NCBI RefSeq assembly: GCF_019803445.1
Contig: NZ_CP081844.1
Coordinates: 3,236,501-3,300,500, forward strand
Direction: 5' to 3'
Source: Caenibius sp. WL
GTDB taxonomy: Bacteria > Pseudomonadota > Alphaproteobacteria > Sphingomonadales > Sphingomonadaceae
DNA: 64,000 nt
Within the stretch, counting starts at the first letter, position 1; each line of letters starts with the position of its first letter. Below, piece by piece: positions 54,010 through 64,000 of the stretch. The notes under the pieces are model-generated. The model saw only the letters and a program-made list of their open reading frames with translations. It did no database searches and was not told the origin of the DNA. Both the position numbers and the translations under genes were made by a program.

Positions 54010-54648
54010 TTACTGGTCTTCCGCGTCCTTCCAGCCCCAGAAAAGCTGGCAAGGCAGGATGTTGAACAGTTCGAACCCGTTGTCGATGCGGGCGAAATGG
54101 CGGGCCATGAAATCGCGCGCCTTGGCCGAGAACTGGTACACCAGAAAGGCCCCGCCGGGGCGCAGGACGCGGTGGGTTGCCGCCGCGATGGCCGGACCGA
54201 TCCCATCGGGCAGCGTGGAAAACGGCAGGCCCGACAGCACGTAATCGGCATGGTCATGACCATGCGCGCGGACGATGTCCTCCACATCGGCGGCCGATCC
54301 GTTGACCGCGATGAAGCGGCTGTCGCCGATCGTGCGCTTGAGATAGTCGATATAGAGCGGATTGGTATCGATCACGATCAGTTGCGCGTCGCGCCGCATC
54401 CGCTCCAGAACCGGGCGGCAGAACGTGCCGACACCGGGCCCGTATTCCACGAACAGCTTGCATTCGTCCCAGTTTACCGGGGCCAGCATCTTGTTGATAG
54501 TGAAACGCGAGGAGGGAATGATCGAACCGACCATCACCGGATGTTTGAGAAAACCCTCGAGAAAAACGCCCCAGGGACCCAGCGCGTTGTGCAGCGTGTC
54601 TTTCCACCCTGCGCGGCGGCGGCCCTGTGAAAGCTCCGAACCGGTCAT
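54010..54648 (-). CDS. class I SAM-dependent methyltransferase, phospholipid N-methyltransferase (PmtA)-like
   Basis: About 212 residues. The Rossmann SAM site is FVEYGPGVGTFCRPVLERM with LIVIDTNPLYIDYLKR, followed by DYVLSGLPFSTLP and VLRPGGAFLVYQFSAKARDF. The N-terminal KHPVMVGSIIPSSRFTINKM is characteristic of PmtA-type phospholipid methyltransferases and related rRNA-dimethylase-like enzymes; some members have other substrates. ATG 54648 is chosen; GTG 54723 would add 25 residues. A terminator follows the gene, and its upstream neighbour at 54775 is arsC-like, separated by 126 bp. Confidence 0.8.
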   Translation of the reverse strand: MTGSELSQGRRRAGWKDTLHNALGPWGVFLEGFLKHPVMVGSIIPSSRFTINKMLAPVNWDECKLFVEYGPGVGTFCRPVLERMRRDAQLIVIDTNPLYIDYLKRTIGDSRFIAVNGSAADVEDIVRAHGHDHADYVLSGLPFSTLPDGIGPAIAAATHRVLRPGGAFLVYQFSAKARDFMARHFARIDNGFELFNILPCQLFWGWKDAEDQ

Positions 54649-54774
54649 GCGTGTCGCAACCTCTCTTGCGGGGGCCCCAAGCAGACCGGGACCAGAAACT
54701 ATGCTTCGGCGTGGCAAATTCACGCGGTCATTGCAACCCGGCCTGCGACAATCGGAAACCGGGGCACTCTGAAA

Positions 54775-55119
54775 TCAGAGGATTTCCCTGATCTTTTCCG
54801 GCGGGCGGCCAAGCCGCACCCCCTTTTCCGTTTCCACCAGCGGCCGTTCGATCAGTTTGGGATCGGCCACCATCGCAGCGATCACCGTGGCGTCGTCGGC
54901 TTCGGTCAGCCCGCGTTCCTTCGCGTCGGTCCCGCTGGTGCGCACGCCTTCGCGCGCGGCCATGCCCGCATCGCGATAAAGTTGCGCCAGCTTTTCGGCA
55001 CTGGGGGGATTCTTAAGGTACTGCACCACCGTCAGCGCAACGCCCGGCGTTTCTTCCAGCAGAGCGAGCGCCTGGCGCGACTTGCTGCAATTGGGGTTGT
55101 GCCAGATGGTCGCCTTCAT
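54775..55119 (-). CDS. arsC: ArsC/Spx-family arsenate reductase
   Basis: A 114-residue thioredoxin-fold protein of the glutaredoxin-coupled ArsC family. The active-site Cys lies in HNPNCSKSRQALALLEE, and LIERPLVETEKGVRLGRPPE and the RTSGTDAKERGL segment carry the arginines that bind the oxyanion. No arsR, arsB or acr3 gene is beside it, so arsenic resistance is not supported by context; many such solitary genes are YffB-like proteins of uncertain role. Confidence 0.87.
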   Translation of the reverse strand: MKATIWHNPNCSKSRQALALLEETPGVALTVVQYLKNPPSAEKLAQLYRDAGMAAREGVRTSGTDAKERGLTEADDATVIAAMVADPKLIERPLVETEKGVRLGRPPEKIREIL

Positions 55120-55188
55120 CGGAATCCTCTTCAGCCTGTTCTATCCTCCCGCCCTAGCGCGCCGGGAGCAGCACGCCAAGGGCGGGGT

Positions 55189-55689
55189 TCAATTCTCCGC
55201 CACCGGCGGCAGCGCGGGCACGGGTCCTGCGCCTTCCCCGCGCATGATCCGCCCGGCCTGCTGCACCGCCCGCACCAGACGCGGATAGACGCCGCAACGG
55301 CACAGATTGGGTATCGCCGCCTTGATTTCCGCCTCCTCCGGCGCGGCGTTGCGCTGGAGGAGCGCGGCCGCGCTCATCACGATGCCGGGCGTGCAGAAGC
55401 CACACTGAATCGCCTGTTCCGCCACCATCGCCTGCTGCACCGGATGCGAACGATCGCGCGACAGCCCCTCGATCGTGGTGACGAAGCGCCCTTCGGCTTC
55501 CGCCAGCGTGATCAGGCAGGACCGCAACGCCTGGCCATCGACCAGCACCATGCACGCCCCGCAATCGCCGACGCCGCAGCCATATTTGGTGCCGGTCAGA
55601 TTGGCCGCATCGCGCAGCGCCCACAGCAGGGGCGTGGCAGGGTCCATCGAAAATTGAACCGGCTGGCCGTTCACTGTCAAACGCGACAT
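55189..55689 (-). CDS. [2Fe-2S] small subunit of a xanthine-dehydrogenase/isoquinoline-1-oxidoreductase-type enzyme, without its large subunit nearby
   Basis: A 166-residue protein with two [2Fe-2S] domains: a plant-type ferredoxin domain (KYGCGVGDCGACMVLVDGQA, then SCLITLAEAEG) and an all-helical domain (QCGFCTPGIVMSAAALLQ ... NLCRCGVYPRLVRAV). This matches the IorA/CoxS-type small subunit that passes electrons from a molybdopterin subunit. The molybdenum-binding partner normally lies next to it, but here the neighbours are arsC-like and a tyrosine phosphatase, so the partner is elsewhere or lost. Confidence 0.9.
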   Translation of the reverse strand: MSRLTVNGQPVQFSMDPATPLLWALRDAANLTGTKYGCGVGDCGACMVLVDGQALRSCLITLAEAEGRFVTTIEGLSRDRSHPVQQAMVAEQAIQCGFCTPGIVMSAAALLQRNAAPEEAEIKAAIPNLCRCGVYPRLVRAVQQAGRIMRGEGAGPVPALPPVAEN

Positions 55690-55771
55690 CTTGCCCCCTT
55701 TTCACCCCCGGTGCGGAACGCGATCATCGCCCTGGCGCGCTCGCTTATCCCGCCAACATATGACACGCGCG

Positions 55772-56245
55772 TTACTTTGCGAACCGCGCCGCGAGCGCCT
55801 GCGCCGCTTCCATGACATCGCGCCAGGTCACTTCGAAACCCGCCTCGTCCCCGAAATAGGGATCGGCCACGCTCTGCCCTTCACGCCCCGGCACCATGTC
55901 GAGCAGCAGCGAAACCTGCGCCGTCGACCGCGCCGGGGCAATCGCCCGGATATCGTCCAGATTGGCATGATCGAGCGCGAAGATATGATGAAACCGGTTG
56001 AAATCGTCCGTCACCAGTTGGCGCGCACGATAGCTGTCGATTGCGATGCCGTTACGCGCCGCCATGGCGATGGCGCGGCGGTCGGGCGGATTTCCGACAT
56101 GCCAGTCGCCTGTCCCGGCCGAATCGATGCGCATGGCGAGCCCGCGGTCTTCGGCCACCTTGCGCAAGGCAGCTTCGGCCAAAGGCGAACGGCAGATATT
56201 TCCCAAACAAACGAACAAAATCGAAGGTATATTCGTATTATTCAT
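55772..56245 (-). CDS. low-molecular-weight protein-tyrosine phosphatase
   Basis: A 157-residue phosphatase with the P-loop VCLGNICRSPLAEAAL (Cys13-X5-Arg19) and the acid/base Asp in SVADPYFGDEAGFE. Bacterial members dephosphorylate tyrosine kinases of capsule export or other proteins; no such kinase is nearby. ATG 56245 is chosen because the P-loop lies about 12 residues from the N-terminus in this family. It is divergent from the FNR-type regulator with a 70-bp intergenic region. Confidence 0.93.
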   Translation of the reverse strand: MNNTNIPSILFVCLGNICRSPLAEAALRKVAEDRGLAMRIDSAGTGDWHVGNPPDRRAIAMAARNGIAIDSYRARQLVTDDFNRFHHIFALDHANLDDIRAIAPARSTAQVSLLLDMVPGREGQSVADPYFGDEAGFEVTWRDVMEAAQALAARFAK

Positions 56246-56315
56246 CAGTTGAACTCTCACGACTTCTTTTTTCAAGGGCATTGCTGCCGTCTTTTTGTGC
56301 TGATAATCGGACAAT

Positions 56316-57011
56316 ATGGCTTTTTGCGAAACTTGCCGCGTACGTAACCGGGCGATCTGCGCGGCGCTCGATGCCTCCGAAATTCAGGCGCTTAACGCCA
56401 TTGGCCGCCAGCGCAAGCTGGAAGCGGGTCAGTCCCTTCTTTGGGAAGGCGAGGATTCGGTGCTCGTGGCCAACGTGATCGAAGGGGTGCTCAAACTTTC
56501 GACCGGCACGGCCGACGGGCGCGAACAGATCGTCGGCGTGGTCTATCCCTCGGATTTCATCGGCCGTCCCTTCGGGCAGCAGACCGCGCACAGCGTCACC
56601 GCGCTGACCGAAGCCACCGTCTGCGTGTTTTCCCGCACCGATTTCGACAATTTCGCCCGCGAACACCCCGCGCTGGAACACAAGCTGCTGCAACGCACGC
56701 TGGCGGAACTCGATCGCACCCGTGCATGGATGCTGCTTCTCGGCCGCAAGAGCGCGGGCGAACGGATCGCCGCCTTCCTCCTCGAAATGGCCGAACGGCT
56801 GGCCGCGAACGGCGCCTGCGAAAACGTGGGTGGGCACGAGACGTTCGATCTGCCGTTCTCCCGCCAGCAGATCGCGGACGTTTTGGGGCTGACTATCGAA
56901 ACCGTCAGCCGCCAGTTCAGCAAACTGAAGAACGACGGGGTGATCGACCTGCCATCGCGCCGCAGCGTCACCATTCTCAACCGCGACGAACTGGAAGATC
57001 GCGCGGGCTGA
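56316..57011 (+). CDS. FNR-type oxygen-sensing transcription factor
   Basis: A 231-residue CRP/FNR regulator. Four cysteines, Cys4, Cys7, Cys15 and Cys103, have the arrangement needed to hold an oxygen-labile [4Fe-4S] cluster, as in FNR/FnrL rather than cluster-less FixK. The cyclic-nucleotide-fold core (QSLLWEGEDSVLVANVIEGV) and C-terminal HTH (PFSRQQIADVLGLTIETVSR) contain the ExxSR recognition residues that read TTGAT half-sites. It is divergent from the phosphatase. I did not find a TTGAT-N4-ATCAA site in the adjacent promoter region, so self-regulation is not obvious. Confidence 0.9.
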   Translation: MAFCETCRVRNRAICAALDASEIQALNAIGRQRKLEAGQSLLWEGEDSVLVANVIEGVLKLSTGTADGREQIVGVVYPSDFIGRPFGQQTAHSVTALTEATVCVFSRTDFDNFAREHPALEHKLLQRTLAELDRTRAWMLLLGRKSAGERIAAFLLEMAERLAANGACENVGGHETFDLPFSRQQIADVLGLTIETVSRQFSKLKNDGVIDLPSRRSVTILNRDELEDRAG

Positions 57012-57036
57012 TCGCGCCCCTGCGGCCATCATCGCT

Positions 57037-59023
<1,987 letters not shown>

Positions 59024-59033
59024 CGCGCCATCA

Positions 59034-59049
59034 CCTGCAAAATTGCAGG
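59034..59049. promoter_or_regulatory. 16-bp perfect palindrome in the LysR-mmsA intergenic region
   Basis: CCTGCAAAATTGCAGG lies 11 bp before the LysR start, with a further half-site CCTGCAA at 59074-59080. Its symmetry and position suggest the LysR recognition site with an additional activation half-site. Confidence 0.65.
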
Positions 59050-59156
59050 CCACACTCGCAGAATTTGCCCTTGCCTGCAATCTGTGAGGGAGTACCTCTT
59101 ATATCCATCCGACAATGCCAGACTCGCCCCCGAGGCCAGCCGAGAGAGGTTTTACC

Positions 59157-60653
59157 ATGCGCCAGATCGACCATTTCATCGCTGGCGGCGCGGCCGGTTC
59201 CGCCGTCCGCCTGCACGATATTTTCGACCCCAATCAGGGCACCGTTCAGGCGCAGGTCGCGCTTGGCGATGCCGCGCTGCTCGACAAGGCAGTGAACGCC
59301 GCGCTCGCCGCGCAGCCGGAATGGGCCGCCACCAACCCGCAGCGCCGCGCCCGGGTGATGTTCAAGTTCAAGGAATTGGTCGAAGCCAATATCGATGAAC
59401 TGGCTCTCATGCTCTCGTCGGAACACGGCAAGGTCGTGGCCGACGCCCGGGGCGATGTGCAGCGCGGGCTGGATGTGATCGAATTCGCCTGCGGCATCCC
59501 GCATGCGCTGAAAGGCGAATACACTCAGGGCGCGGGCCCGGGGATCGACGTTTATTCGATGCGCCAGCCCATCGGCATCGGCGCGGGCATCACCCCGTTC
59601 AATTTCCCGGCGATGATCCCGATGTGGATGTTCGGCGTCGCCATCGCCTGCGGCAACGCTTTCATCCTCAAGCCGTCCGAACGCGATCCCTCGGTGCCGG
59701 TGCGCCTGGCTGAACTGATGCTCGAAGCGGGCGCGCCCGAAGGCATTCTCCAGGTCGTCCATGGCGACAAGCAGATGGTCGATGCGATTCTCGACCATCC
59801 GGCCATCGGCGCGGTCAGCTTCGTCGGCTCCTCCGATATCGCACATTACGTGTACAATCGCGGCGTCGCGGCGGGCAAGCGCGTGCAGGCGATGGGCGGC
59901 GCGAAGAACCATGGCGTGGTCATGCCCGATGCCGATCTCGATCAGGTGGTGAACGATCTCGCCGGGGCCGCTTTCGGTTCGGCGGGCGAACGCTGCATGG
60001 CGCTGCCTGTTGTGGTGCCGGTGGGCCATGACACCGCCGAACGCCTCAAGGCCAAGCTGATCCCGGCGATCGAAGCGCTCAATGTCGGCATCTCCACCGA
60101 TCCGCAGGCCCATTACGGCCCGGTGGTGACGCAGGAGCACAAGCAGAAGATCGAAAGCTGGATCGCCAAATGCGCCGAAGAAGGCGGCGAAATCGTGGTC
60201 GACGGACGCGGGTTCAGCCTGCAAGGCTATGAAAAGGGCTTTTTCGTCGGCCCGACGCTGATCGATCATGTCACGCCCGAAATGGACAGCTACCACAACG
60301 AAATCTTCGGCCCGGTGCTGCAGATCGTGCGGGCGGCCGATTTCGAAACCGCGCTCGAACTGCCGAGTAAGCACCAGTACGGCAACGGCGTGGCGATCTT
60401 CACCCGCAACGGCCACGCGGCGCGCGAATTCGCCGCCCGCGTCAATGTCGGCATGGTCGGCATCAACGTGCCGATCCCGGTGCCGGTGGCCTATCACACG
60501 TTCGGCGGGTGGAAGCGTTCGGCGTTTGGCGACACCAACCAGCACGGCATGGAAGGGGTGAAATTCTGGACCAAGGTCAAGACCGTCACCCAGCGCTGGC
60601 CCGACGGTTCGCCCGACGGCGGTAACGCTTTCGTTATCCCGACAATGGGTTAA
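59157..60653 (+). CDS. mmsA: CoA-acylating methylmalonate-semialdehyde dehydrogenase
   Basis: Converts methylmalonate semialdehyde (from valine) or malonate semialdehyde to propionyl-CoA or acetyl-CoA with NAD. The 498-residue aldehyde dehydrogenase fold has GITPFNFPAMIPMWMFGVAI, LKPSERDPSVPVRLAELM, QAMGGAKNHGVVMPDADLDQ and the catalytic Cys in GSAGERCMALPVVV. The AKNHGVV block (Asn where other aldehyde dehydrogenases have the general-base Glu) is characteristic of the CoA-acylating MmsA group. ATG 59157 has GAGAGAGG upstream. It is the first gene of the operon under the LysR palindrome. Confidence 0.96.
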   Translation: MRQIDHFIAGGAAGSAVRLHDIFDPNQGTVQAQVALGDAALLDKAVNAALAAQPEWAATNPQRRARVMFKFKELVEANIDELALMLSSEHGKVVADARGDVQRGLDVIEFACGIPHALKGEYTQGAGPGIDVYSMRQPIGIGAGITPFNFPAMIPMWMFGVAIACGNAFILKPSERDPSVPVRLAELMLEAGAPEGILQVVHGDKQMVDAILDHPAIGAVSFVGSSDIAHYVYNRGVAAGKRVQAMGGAKNHGVVMPDADLDQVVNDLAGAAFGSAGERCMALPVVVPVGHDTAERLKAKLIPAIEALNVGISTDPQAHYGPVVTQEHKQKIESWIAKCAEEGGEIVVDGRGFSLQGYEKGFFVGPTLIDHVTPEMDSYHNEIFGPVLQIVRAADFETALELPSKHQYGNGVAIFTRNGHAAREFAARVNVGMVGINVPIPVPVAYHTFGGWKRSAFGDTNQHGMEGVKFWTKVKTVTQRWPDGSPDGGNAFVIPTMG

Positions 60654-60734
60654 GGCTGGTTCCCGGTTCGGCGCGGCGGGATAACTTGGCGGCGGCCAGC
60701 GTTGTCCTGCTGGACGGACAAAGGAGTTGACTCC

Positions 60735-61217
60735 ATGCGCAAGACCTTGGTTCCCCTGACTTTCGCCGTGCTGGCCCTGGCGGCCTGCGGCGACAGCAAG
60801 ACGAACGAACCGGACAACCCCGCCACACCGGGGGCAGAGATTCCTGCCCCGGCAGTCCCCACCCCCACGGATCAGGGTGCCGCACCGGCCGAACCGGCCG
60901 GAAACGGTATCCCCATCGCGCTGCAAGGCCGCTGGGGCATGGTCCCGGCCGATTGCACCAGCACGCGGGGCGATGCCAAAGGGCTGCTCAAGATCGACGG
61001 CAAGACGCTCGAATTCTATGAATCCGTCGGCACGCTGGGCGAAGTGAAGGAACAGTCGGCCACTCGCCTGCGCGCCACTTTCGCATTCACCGGCGAAGGC
61101 ATGAACTGGAGCCGCGACGAAGTGCTGGACGTGCAGGACAACGGCCAAACGCTGGTCCGCCGCGAATACGGCGAGGATGCATCGCCCGAGCCGTTCAAGT
61201 ATAGCAAGTGCGCTTAA
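60735..61217 (+). CDS. lipoprotein of unknown function
   Basis: A 160-residue lipoprotein. The lipobox ALAACGD (Cys at about 18) follows a signal peptide (RKTLVPLTFAVLALAA), then a Pro/Ala-rich linker and a folded C-terminal part (GIPIALQGRWGMVPADCTST, GLLKIDGKTLEFYESVGTLG, EDASPEPFKYSKCA) with a pair of Cys that may form a disulfide. ATG 60735 has an AAGGAG site upstream. It lies inside the branched-chain acyl-CoA operon between mmsA and the I78 inhibitor. I do not recognise its family, and coupling to catabolism may be incidental. Confidence 0.75.
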   Translation: MRKTLVPLTFAVLALAACGDSKTNEPDNPATPGAEIPAPAVPTPTDQGAAPAEPAGNGIPIALQGRWGMVPADCTSTRGDAKGLLKIDGKTLEFYESVGTLGEVKEQSATRLRATFAFTGEGMNWSRDEVLDVQDNGQTLVRREYGEDASPEPFKYSKCA

Positions 61218-61232
61218 CAGGAGGATTGTACG

Positions 61233-61529
61233 ATGACGATGAAGCCGCTGTTCCTGATCGCCCCCGCGCTGATGCTTGCCGGATGCGCCGCCGCCCAGCA
61301 GGATGCCGAAAGCACGCCGCCTCCGGGCAAGTGCAACGCCGAACCGGCCCAGTCGCTGGTCGGCTCCACCGCCAGCGAAGCGGTGGGTACACAGCTGCTC
61401 AAGCTCACCGGGGCCCGCGTGCTCCGCTGGGGTCCGCCGCGCACGCCGATGACGATGGATTACCGCTACGATCGCCTGACCGTCTCCTACGATGACGATC
61501 TGAAAATCCAGCAGATCGCCTGCAACTGA
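61233..61529 (+). CDS. I78-family peptidase inhibitor lipoprotein
   Basis: A 98-residue protein with signal peptide and lipobox (PALMLAGCAAAQ) and the I78 inhibitor pattern: CNAEPAQSLVGSTASEAVGT, then RVLRWGPPRTPMTMDYRYDR and LTVSYDDDLKIQQIAC. The two Cys of the mature part may bridge. Relatives inhibit serine proteases in the periplasm. It lies 15 nt after the previous lipoprotein and 24 nt before the acyl-CoA dehydrogenase. Confidence 0.82.
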   Translation: MTMKPLFLIAPALMLAGCAAAQQDAESTPPPGKCNAEPAQSLVGSTASEAVGTQLLKLTGARVLRWGPPRTPMTMDYRYDRLTVSYDDDLKIQQIACN

Positions 61530-61553
61530 TCGCAAAGAGCAAAACGCCAACCC

Positions 61554-62699
61554 ATGACCGCCCAATTCGACCTGACCGAAGACCAGTCCGCCATTCAGGA
61601 CATGGCCCGGCGCTTCACCGCCGACGCCATCACCCCGTTCGCCGCGGAATGGGATGAACAGCACGCTTTCCCGCGCGACACGATCAAGGCCGCCGCCGAA
61701 CTCGGCTTCGGCGCGATCTACGTCAGCGAGGAAGCGGGCGGAATCGGGCTCGGGCGGCTGGAAGCGGCGCTGATCATGGAGGCGATGGCCTATGGCTGTC
61801 CCTCCACCAGCGCGTTCATTTCGATTCACAACATGGCCGCATGGATGATCGACCGGTTCGGGTCGGACACGCTCAAGGCCAAATATCTGCCCGATCTTAT
61901 CACCATGGATGCCATGGCGAGCTACTGCCTCACCGAACCTTCGGCCGGGTCCGATGCCGCCGCGCTCAAGACGCGGGCCGTGCGCGATGGCGATCACTAC
62001 ATCGTCAACGGGTCGAAGCAGTTCATTTCCGGCGGCGGGTCGAACGACCTCTACGTCACCATGGTCCGCACGGGTGATGACGGGGCCAGGGGTATTTCCT
62101 GTCTCGCCATCGGCAAGGACATGCCCGGCGTCAGCTTCGGCGCGCAGGAACGCAAGCTCGGCTGGCATTCGCAGCCGACCGCGCAACTGATTCTGGAAGA
62201 CGCGCGGGTGCCGGTGGAAAACCTGATCGGCGCGGAAGGCGAAGGCTTCAGGATCGCCATGACCGGGATCGACGGCGGGCGGCTCAATATCGGCGCCTGC
62301 TCGCTCGGCGGGGCGCAGCGCGCGCTGGACGAAGCGATTGCCTACACCAAGGAGCGCAAGCAGTTCGGCAAGGCAATCGCCGATTTCCAGAACACCCAGT
62401 TCAAGCTGGCCGAAATGGCGACGGAGCTGGAGGCGGCCCGCGCTCTGCTCTATCTCGCGGCGACCAAAGTCAGCGCCGAAGCGCCCGACAAGACGCGCTT
62501 TGCCGCGATGGCCAAGATGTTCGCCACCGAAACCGGATCGCGCGTGGTCGATCGCGCGCTGCAGATGCACGGCGGCTACGGCTACCTGATGGATTATCCC
62601 ATCGAACGGCTGTGGCGCGATCTCAGGGTTCATTCGATCCTCGAAGGGACCAACGAAGTCATGCGCCTGATCGTGGGCCGCGACCTGCTGCGCGATTGA
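61554..62699 (+). CDS. acyl-CoA dehydrogenase, isobutyryl-CoA type
   Basis: FAD-dependent alpha,beta-dehydrogenation of short branched acyl-CoA. The 381 residues show the family signatures YCLTEPSAGSDAAALKTRAV and QFGKAIADFQNTQFKLAEMA, and MHGGYGYLMDYPIERLWRDL with the catalytic Glu in EGTNEVMRLIVG. Position between mmsA and a 3-hydroxyisobutyryl-CoA-hydrolase gene makes isobutyryl-CoA the most likely substrate. It is followed by that hydrolase after 39 nt. Confidence 0.93.
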   Translation: MTAQFDLTEDQSAIQDMARRFTADAITPFAAEWDEQHAFPRDTIKAAAELGFGAIYVSEEAGGIGLGRLEAALIMEAMAYGCPSTSAFISIHNMAAWMIDRFGSDTLKAKYLPDLITMDAMASYCLTEPSAGSDAAALKTRAVRDGDHYIVNGSKQFISGGGSNDLYVTMVRTGDDGARGISCLAIGKDMPGVSFGAQERKLGWHSQPTAQLILEDARVPVENLIGAEGEGFRIAMTGIDGGRLNIGACSLGGAQRALDEAIAYTKERKQFGKAIADFQNTQFKLAEMATELEAARALLYLAATKVSAEAPDKTRFAAMAKMFATETGSRVVDRALQMHGGYGYLMDYPIERLWRDLRVHSILEGTNEVMRLIVGRDLLRD

Positions 62700-62738
62700 A
62701 CGGCCCCTCCCCGCCGGACCGGAAGAAAAGACGCCCCT

Positions 62739-63785
62739 ATGACCGACGAAGTCCATATTCACGTCCACGGCCAGGTCGGCCATATTTCGCTCAACCGGCC
62801 CAAGGCGATCCATTCGCTGACGCTGGCCATGTGCGAAGCGATGACGCAGGCGCTGCTCGCCTGGCGCGATGACGCGGCGATCCGGCTGGTGATCGTCGAC
62901 CATGCCGAAGGACGCGGGTTCTGCGCGGGCGGCGATGTCACGCTGCTGCGCCGTTCGGCGCTGGAAGACGGCGGCGCGGCGGCGCGGCACTTCTTCGATG
63001 TCGAATACAAGCTCAACCACCTGATGTTCACCTATCCCAAGCCCATCGTCGCGTTCATGGACGGGATCACGATGGGCGGCGGCGTGGGCATTTCGCAGCC
63101 CGCGCAGTATCGCGTGGCGACGGAGAACACCCGTTTCGCCATGCCCGAAACCGGCATCGGCCTGATCTGCGATGTGGGCGGCGGCTGGTATCTGCCGCGC
63201 CTGCCGGGGCAGACGGGCAAGTTCCTCGGCCTCACCGGCGCGCGGCTGGACGGAGCGGAATGCCTCTGGGCGGGCCTTGCCAGCCATTACCTGCCGAGCG
63301 AGGCGCTGGCCGAAGCCAAAGCGCGGATCATCGCCGATCCCGCCGCCGTGGAAACGGTGCTGGCCGATCTGTCCGCCCAGCCCCCCGCCCCGCGCCTTGC
63401 CGCCAACCGGGACGAGATCGACCGCCTGTTCGCGCCCGATACGCTGGAAGGGATCGTGGCCGCGCTTCATGCCGATGGCGGCGAATGGGCGGGCAAGGAA
63501 GCGCAAACGCTTGCCACCAAGAGCCCGCGCACCTGCAAGCTGGTGCTGCGCCAGCTTGCCCTCGGCGGTGCGGCGGCAACGTTCGCCGAAAACATGGCGA
63601 TGGAATACCGCGCGGCTGGGCGAGCGGTGCTGCTGCCCGATTTCGCCGAAGGCGTCCGTGCGCTGCTGGTCGACAAGACCAACGATCCCCACTGGCAACC
63701 CGCCACCCCCGAGGAAGTGAGCGAAGCGATGGTCGATGCCATCTTCGCCCTGCTCCCCGCCGGAGAAGAATGGAAACCCCTATGA
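62739..63785 (+). CDS. 3-hydroxyisobutyryl-CoA hydrolase (crotonase fold)
   Basis: Releases CoA from 3-hydroxyisobutyryl-CoA in valine degradation. The 348-residue crotonase-fold protein has the oxyanion-hole motif [20 protein letters not shown] and FPKPIVAF-like [20 protein letters not shown], then [20 protein letters not shown] with the catalytic Glu. Length and the GLICDVGG block mark hydrolases of this type rather than hydratases. Its stop overlaps the next ATG (ATGA). Confidence 0.93.
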   Translation: MTDEVHIHVHGQVGHISLNRPKAIHSLTLAMCEAMTQALLAWRDDAAIRLVIVDHAEGRGFCAGGDVTLLRRSALEDGGAAARHFFDVEYKLNHLMFTYPKPIVAFMDGITMGGGVGISQPAQYRVATENTRFAMPETGIGLICDVGGGWYLPRLPGQTGKFLGLTGARLDGAECLWAGLASHYLPSEALAEAKARIIADPAAVETVLADLSAQPPAPRLAANRDEIDRLFAPDTLEGIVAALHADGGEWAGKEAQTLATKSPRTCKLVLRQLALGGAAATFAENMAMEYRAAGRAVLLPDFAEGVRALLVDKTNDPHWQPATPEEVSEAMVDAIFALLPAGEEWKPL

Positions 63786-64000
63786 GCTACGAAACCCTTC
63801 TGGTCGAAACGCGCGGCGCGGTGACGCTGATCACGCTCAACCGCCCGCAGGCGCTGAACGCGCTCAACTCGCAGGTTCTCTCCGAACTGACCGAAGCGTT
63901 CGCCGCATTCGAAGCCGATCCGGCGCAGCGCTGCGCCGTGCTCACCGGCTCCGGCGAGAAGGCTTTCGCCGCTGGCGCCGACATCAAGGAAATGGCCGAC
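63782..64000 (+). CDS. enoyl-CoA hydratase, cut by the window end
   Basis: The first 73 residues of a crotonase-family enzyme are visible: [40 protein letters not shown], then [16 protein letters not shown], the last being the enoyl-CoA hydratase oxyanion-hole motif. The frame is open to the window edge. It overlaps the previous gene by 4 nt, so it belongs to the same operon and is likely to hydrate methacrylyl-CoA or other branched enoyl-CoAs. Confidence 0.92.
   Translation, partial: MSYETLLVETRGAVTLITLNRPQALNALNSQVLSELTEAFAAFEADPAQRCAVLTGSGEKAFAAGADIKEMAD

Noticed and set aside
59031-63698. Very long leftward open frame (about 1555 codons) opposite the valine-degradation operon
   Set aside because: It is the shadow of five well-supported rightward genes. 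GC-rich codon use on one strand leaves few stops on the other, and the translation has no recognisable domains.

Overview
The window is 64 kb of GC-rich (about 65% by eye) alphaproteobacterial chromosome, most likely from the order Sphingomonadales (Sphingomonas/Novosphingobium/Erythrobacter type; the genus cannot be fixed from the sequence alone). The reasons are an RpoH with the QKKLFFNLR-type RpoH box, the alphaproteobacterial families DUF3297, DUF1465 (RcdA) and YdcH/DUF465, a pyrB-pyrC' pair with a degenerate dihydroorotase, and three small intergenic palindrome families that are common in this group. It is dense core genome. I see no prophage, insertion sequence, CRISPR array or rRNA operon. 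Two tRNA genes are present, Leu(UAG) and Val(CAC).

Layout. 0-17 kb: rluD and rpoH; a peptidoglycan glycosyltransferase (mtgA) and a zinc-type CDF exporter beside a repeat pair; then a leftward block tRNA-Leu, tig, a small secreted protein, a CPA2 antiporter, clpP, clpX and an AAC(3)-I-like acetyltransferase. This is the usual tig-clpP-clpX cluster with two genes inserted. After it come the GTPase der and a frameshifted NTF2-like gene divergent from a WYL regulator. 17-28 kb: membrane acyltransferase, bacterioferritin with its ferredoxin (TTG start), a DUF418 protein, two divergent SPOR-domain proteins, pyrB-pyrC', sppA and tRNA-Val. 28-36 kb: an OYE-type oxidoreductase, then the overlapping chain serS-surE-LysM/M23-K+ channel, converging on an unknown gene preceded by a perfect Fur-like box. 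35-47 kb: rimO-yjbQ, glk with a divergent PEP-carboxylase paralogue, an L,D-transpeptidase, cpoB-tilS (no normal start codon for tilS), a RodZ-like protein and ptsP.

47-64 kb: two YdcH-like proteins, DUF1465/RcdA, glycerol kinase, a beta-lactamase-fold hydrolase, nadA, lipB with an overlapping lipoprotein, a phospholipid-methyltransferase-like gene, an arsC-like gene, an orphan [2Fe-2S] oxidoreductase subunit, a low-molecular-weight phosphatase divergent from an FNR regulator, and a nitronate monooxygenase. The window ends in a valine/branched-chain acyl-CoA degradation operon: a LysR regulator divergent from mmsA, two lipoproteins (one an I78 inhibitor), an isobutyryl-CoA-type dehydrogenase, a 3-hydroxyisobutyryl-CoA hydrolase and an enoyl-CoA hydratase cut by the window edge.

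No wholly new multi-gene system stands out. The items that most deserve a second look are the histone-H1-like tail on trigger factor, the Fur-box-fronted unknown gene, the PEP-carboxylase-family protein with altered catalytic motifs, the tilS start, a palindromic repeat read in frame inside a gene, and an unassigned rightward terminator that may end a small RNA.
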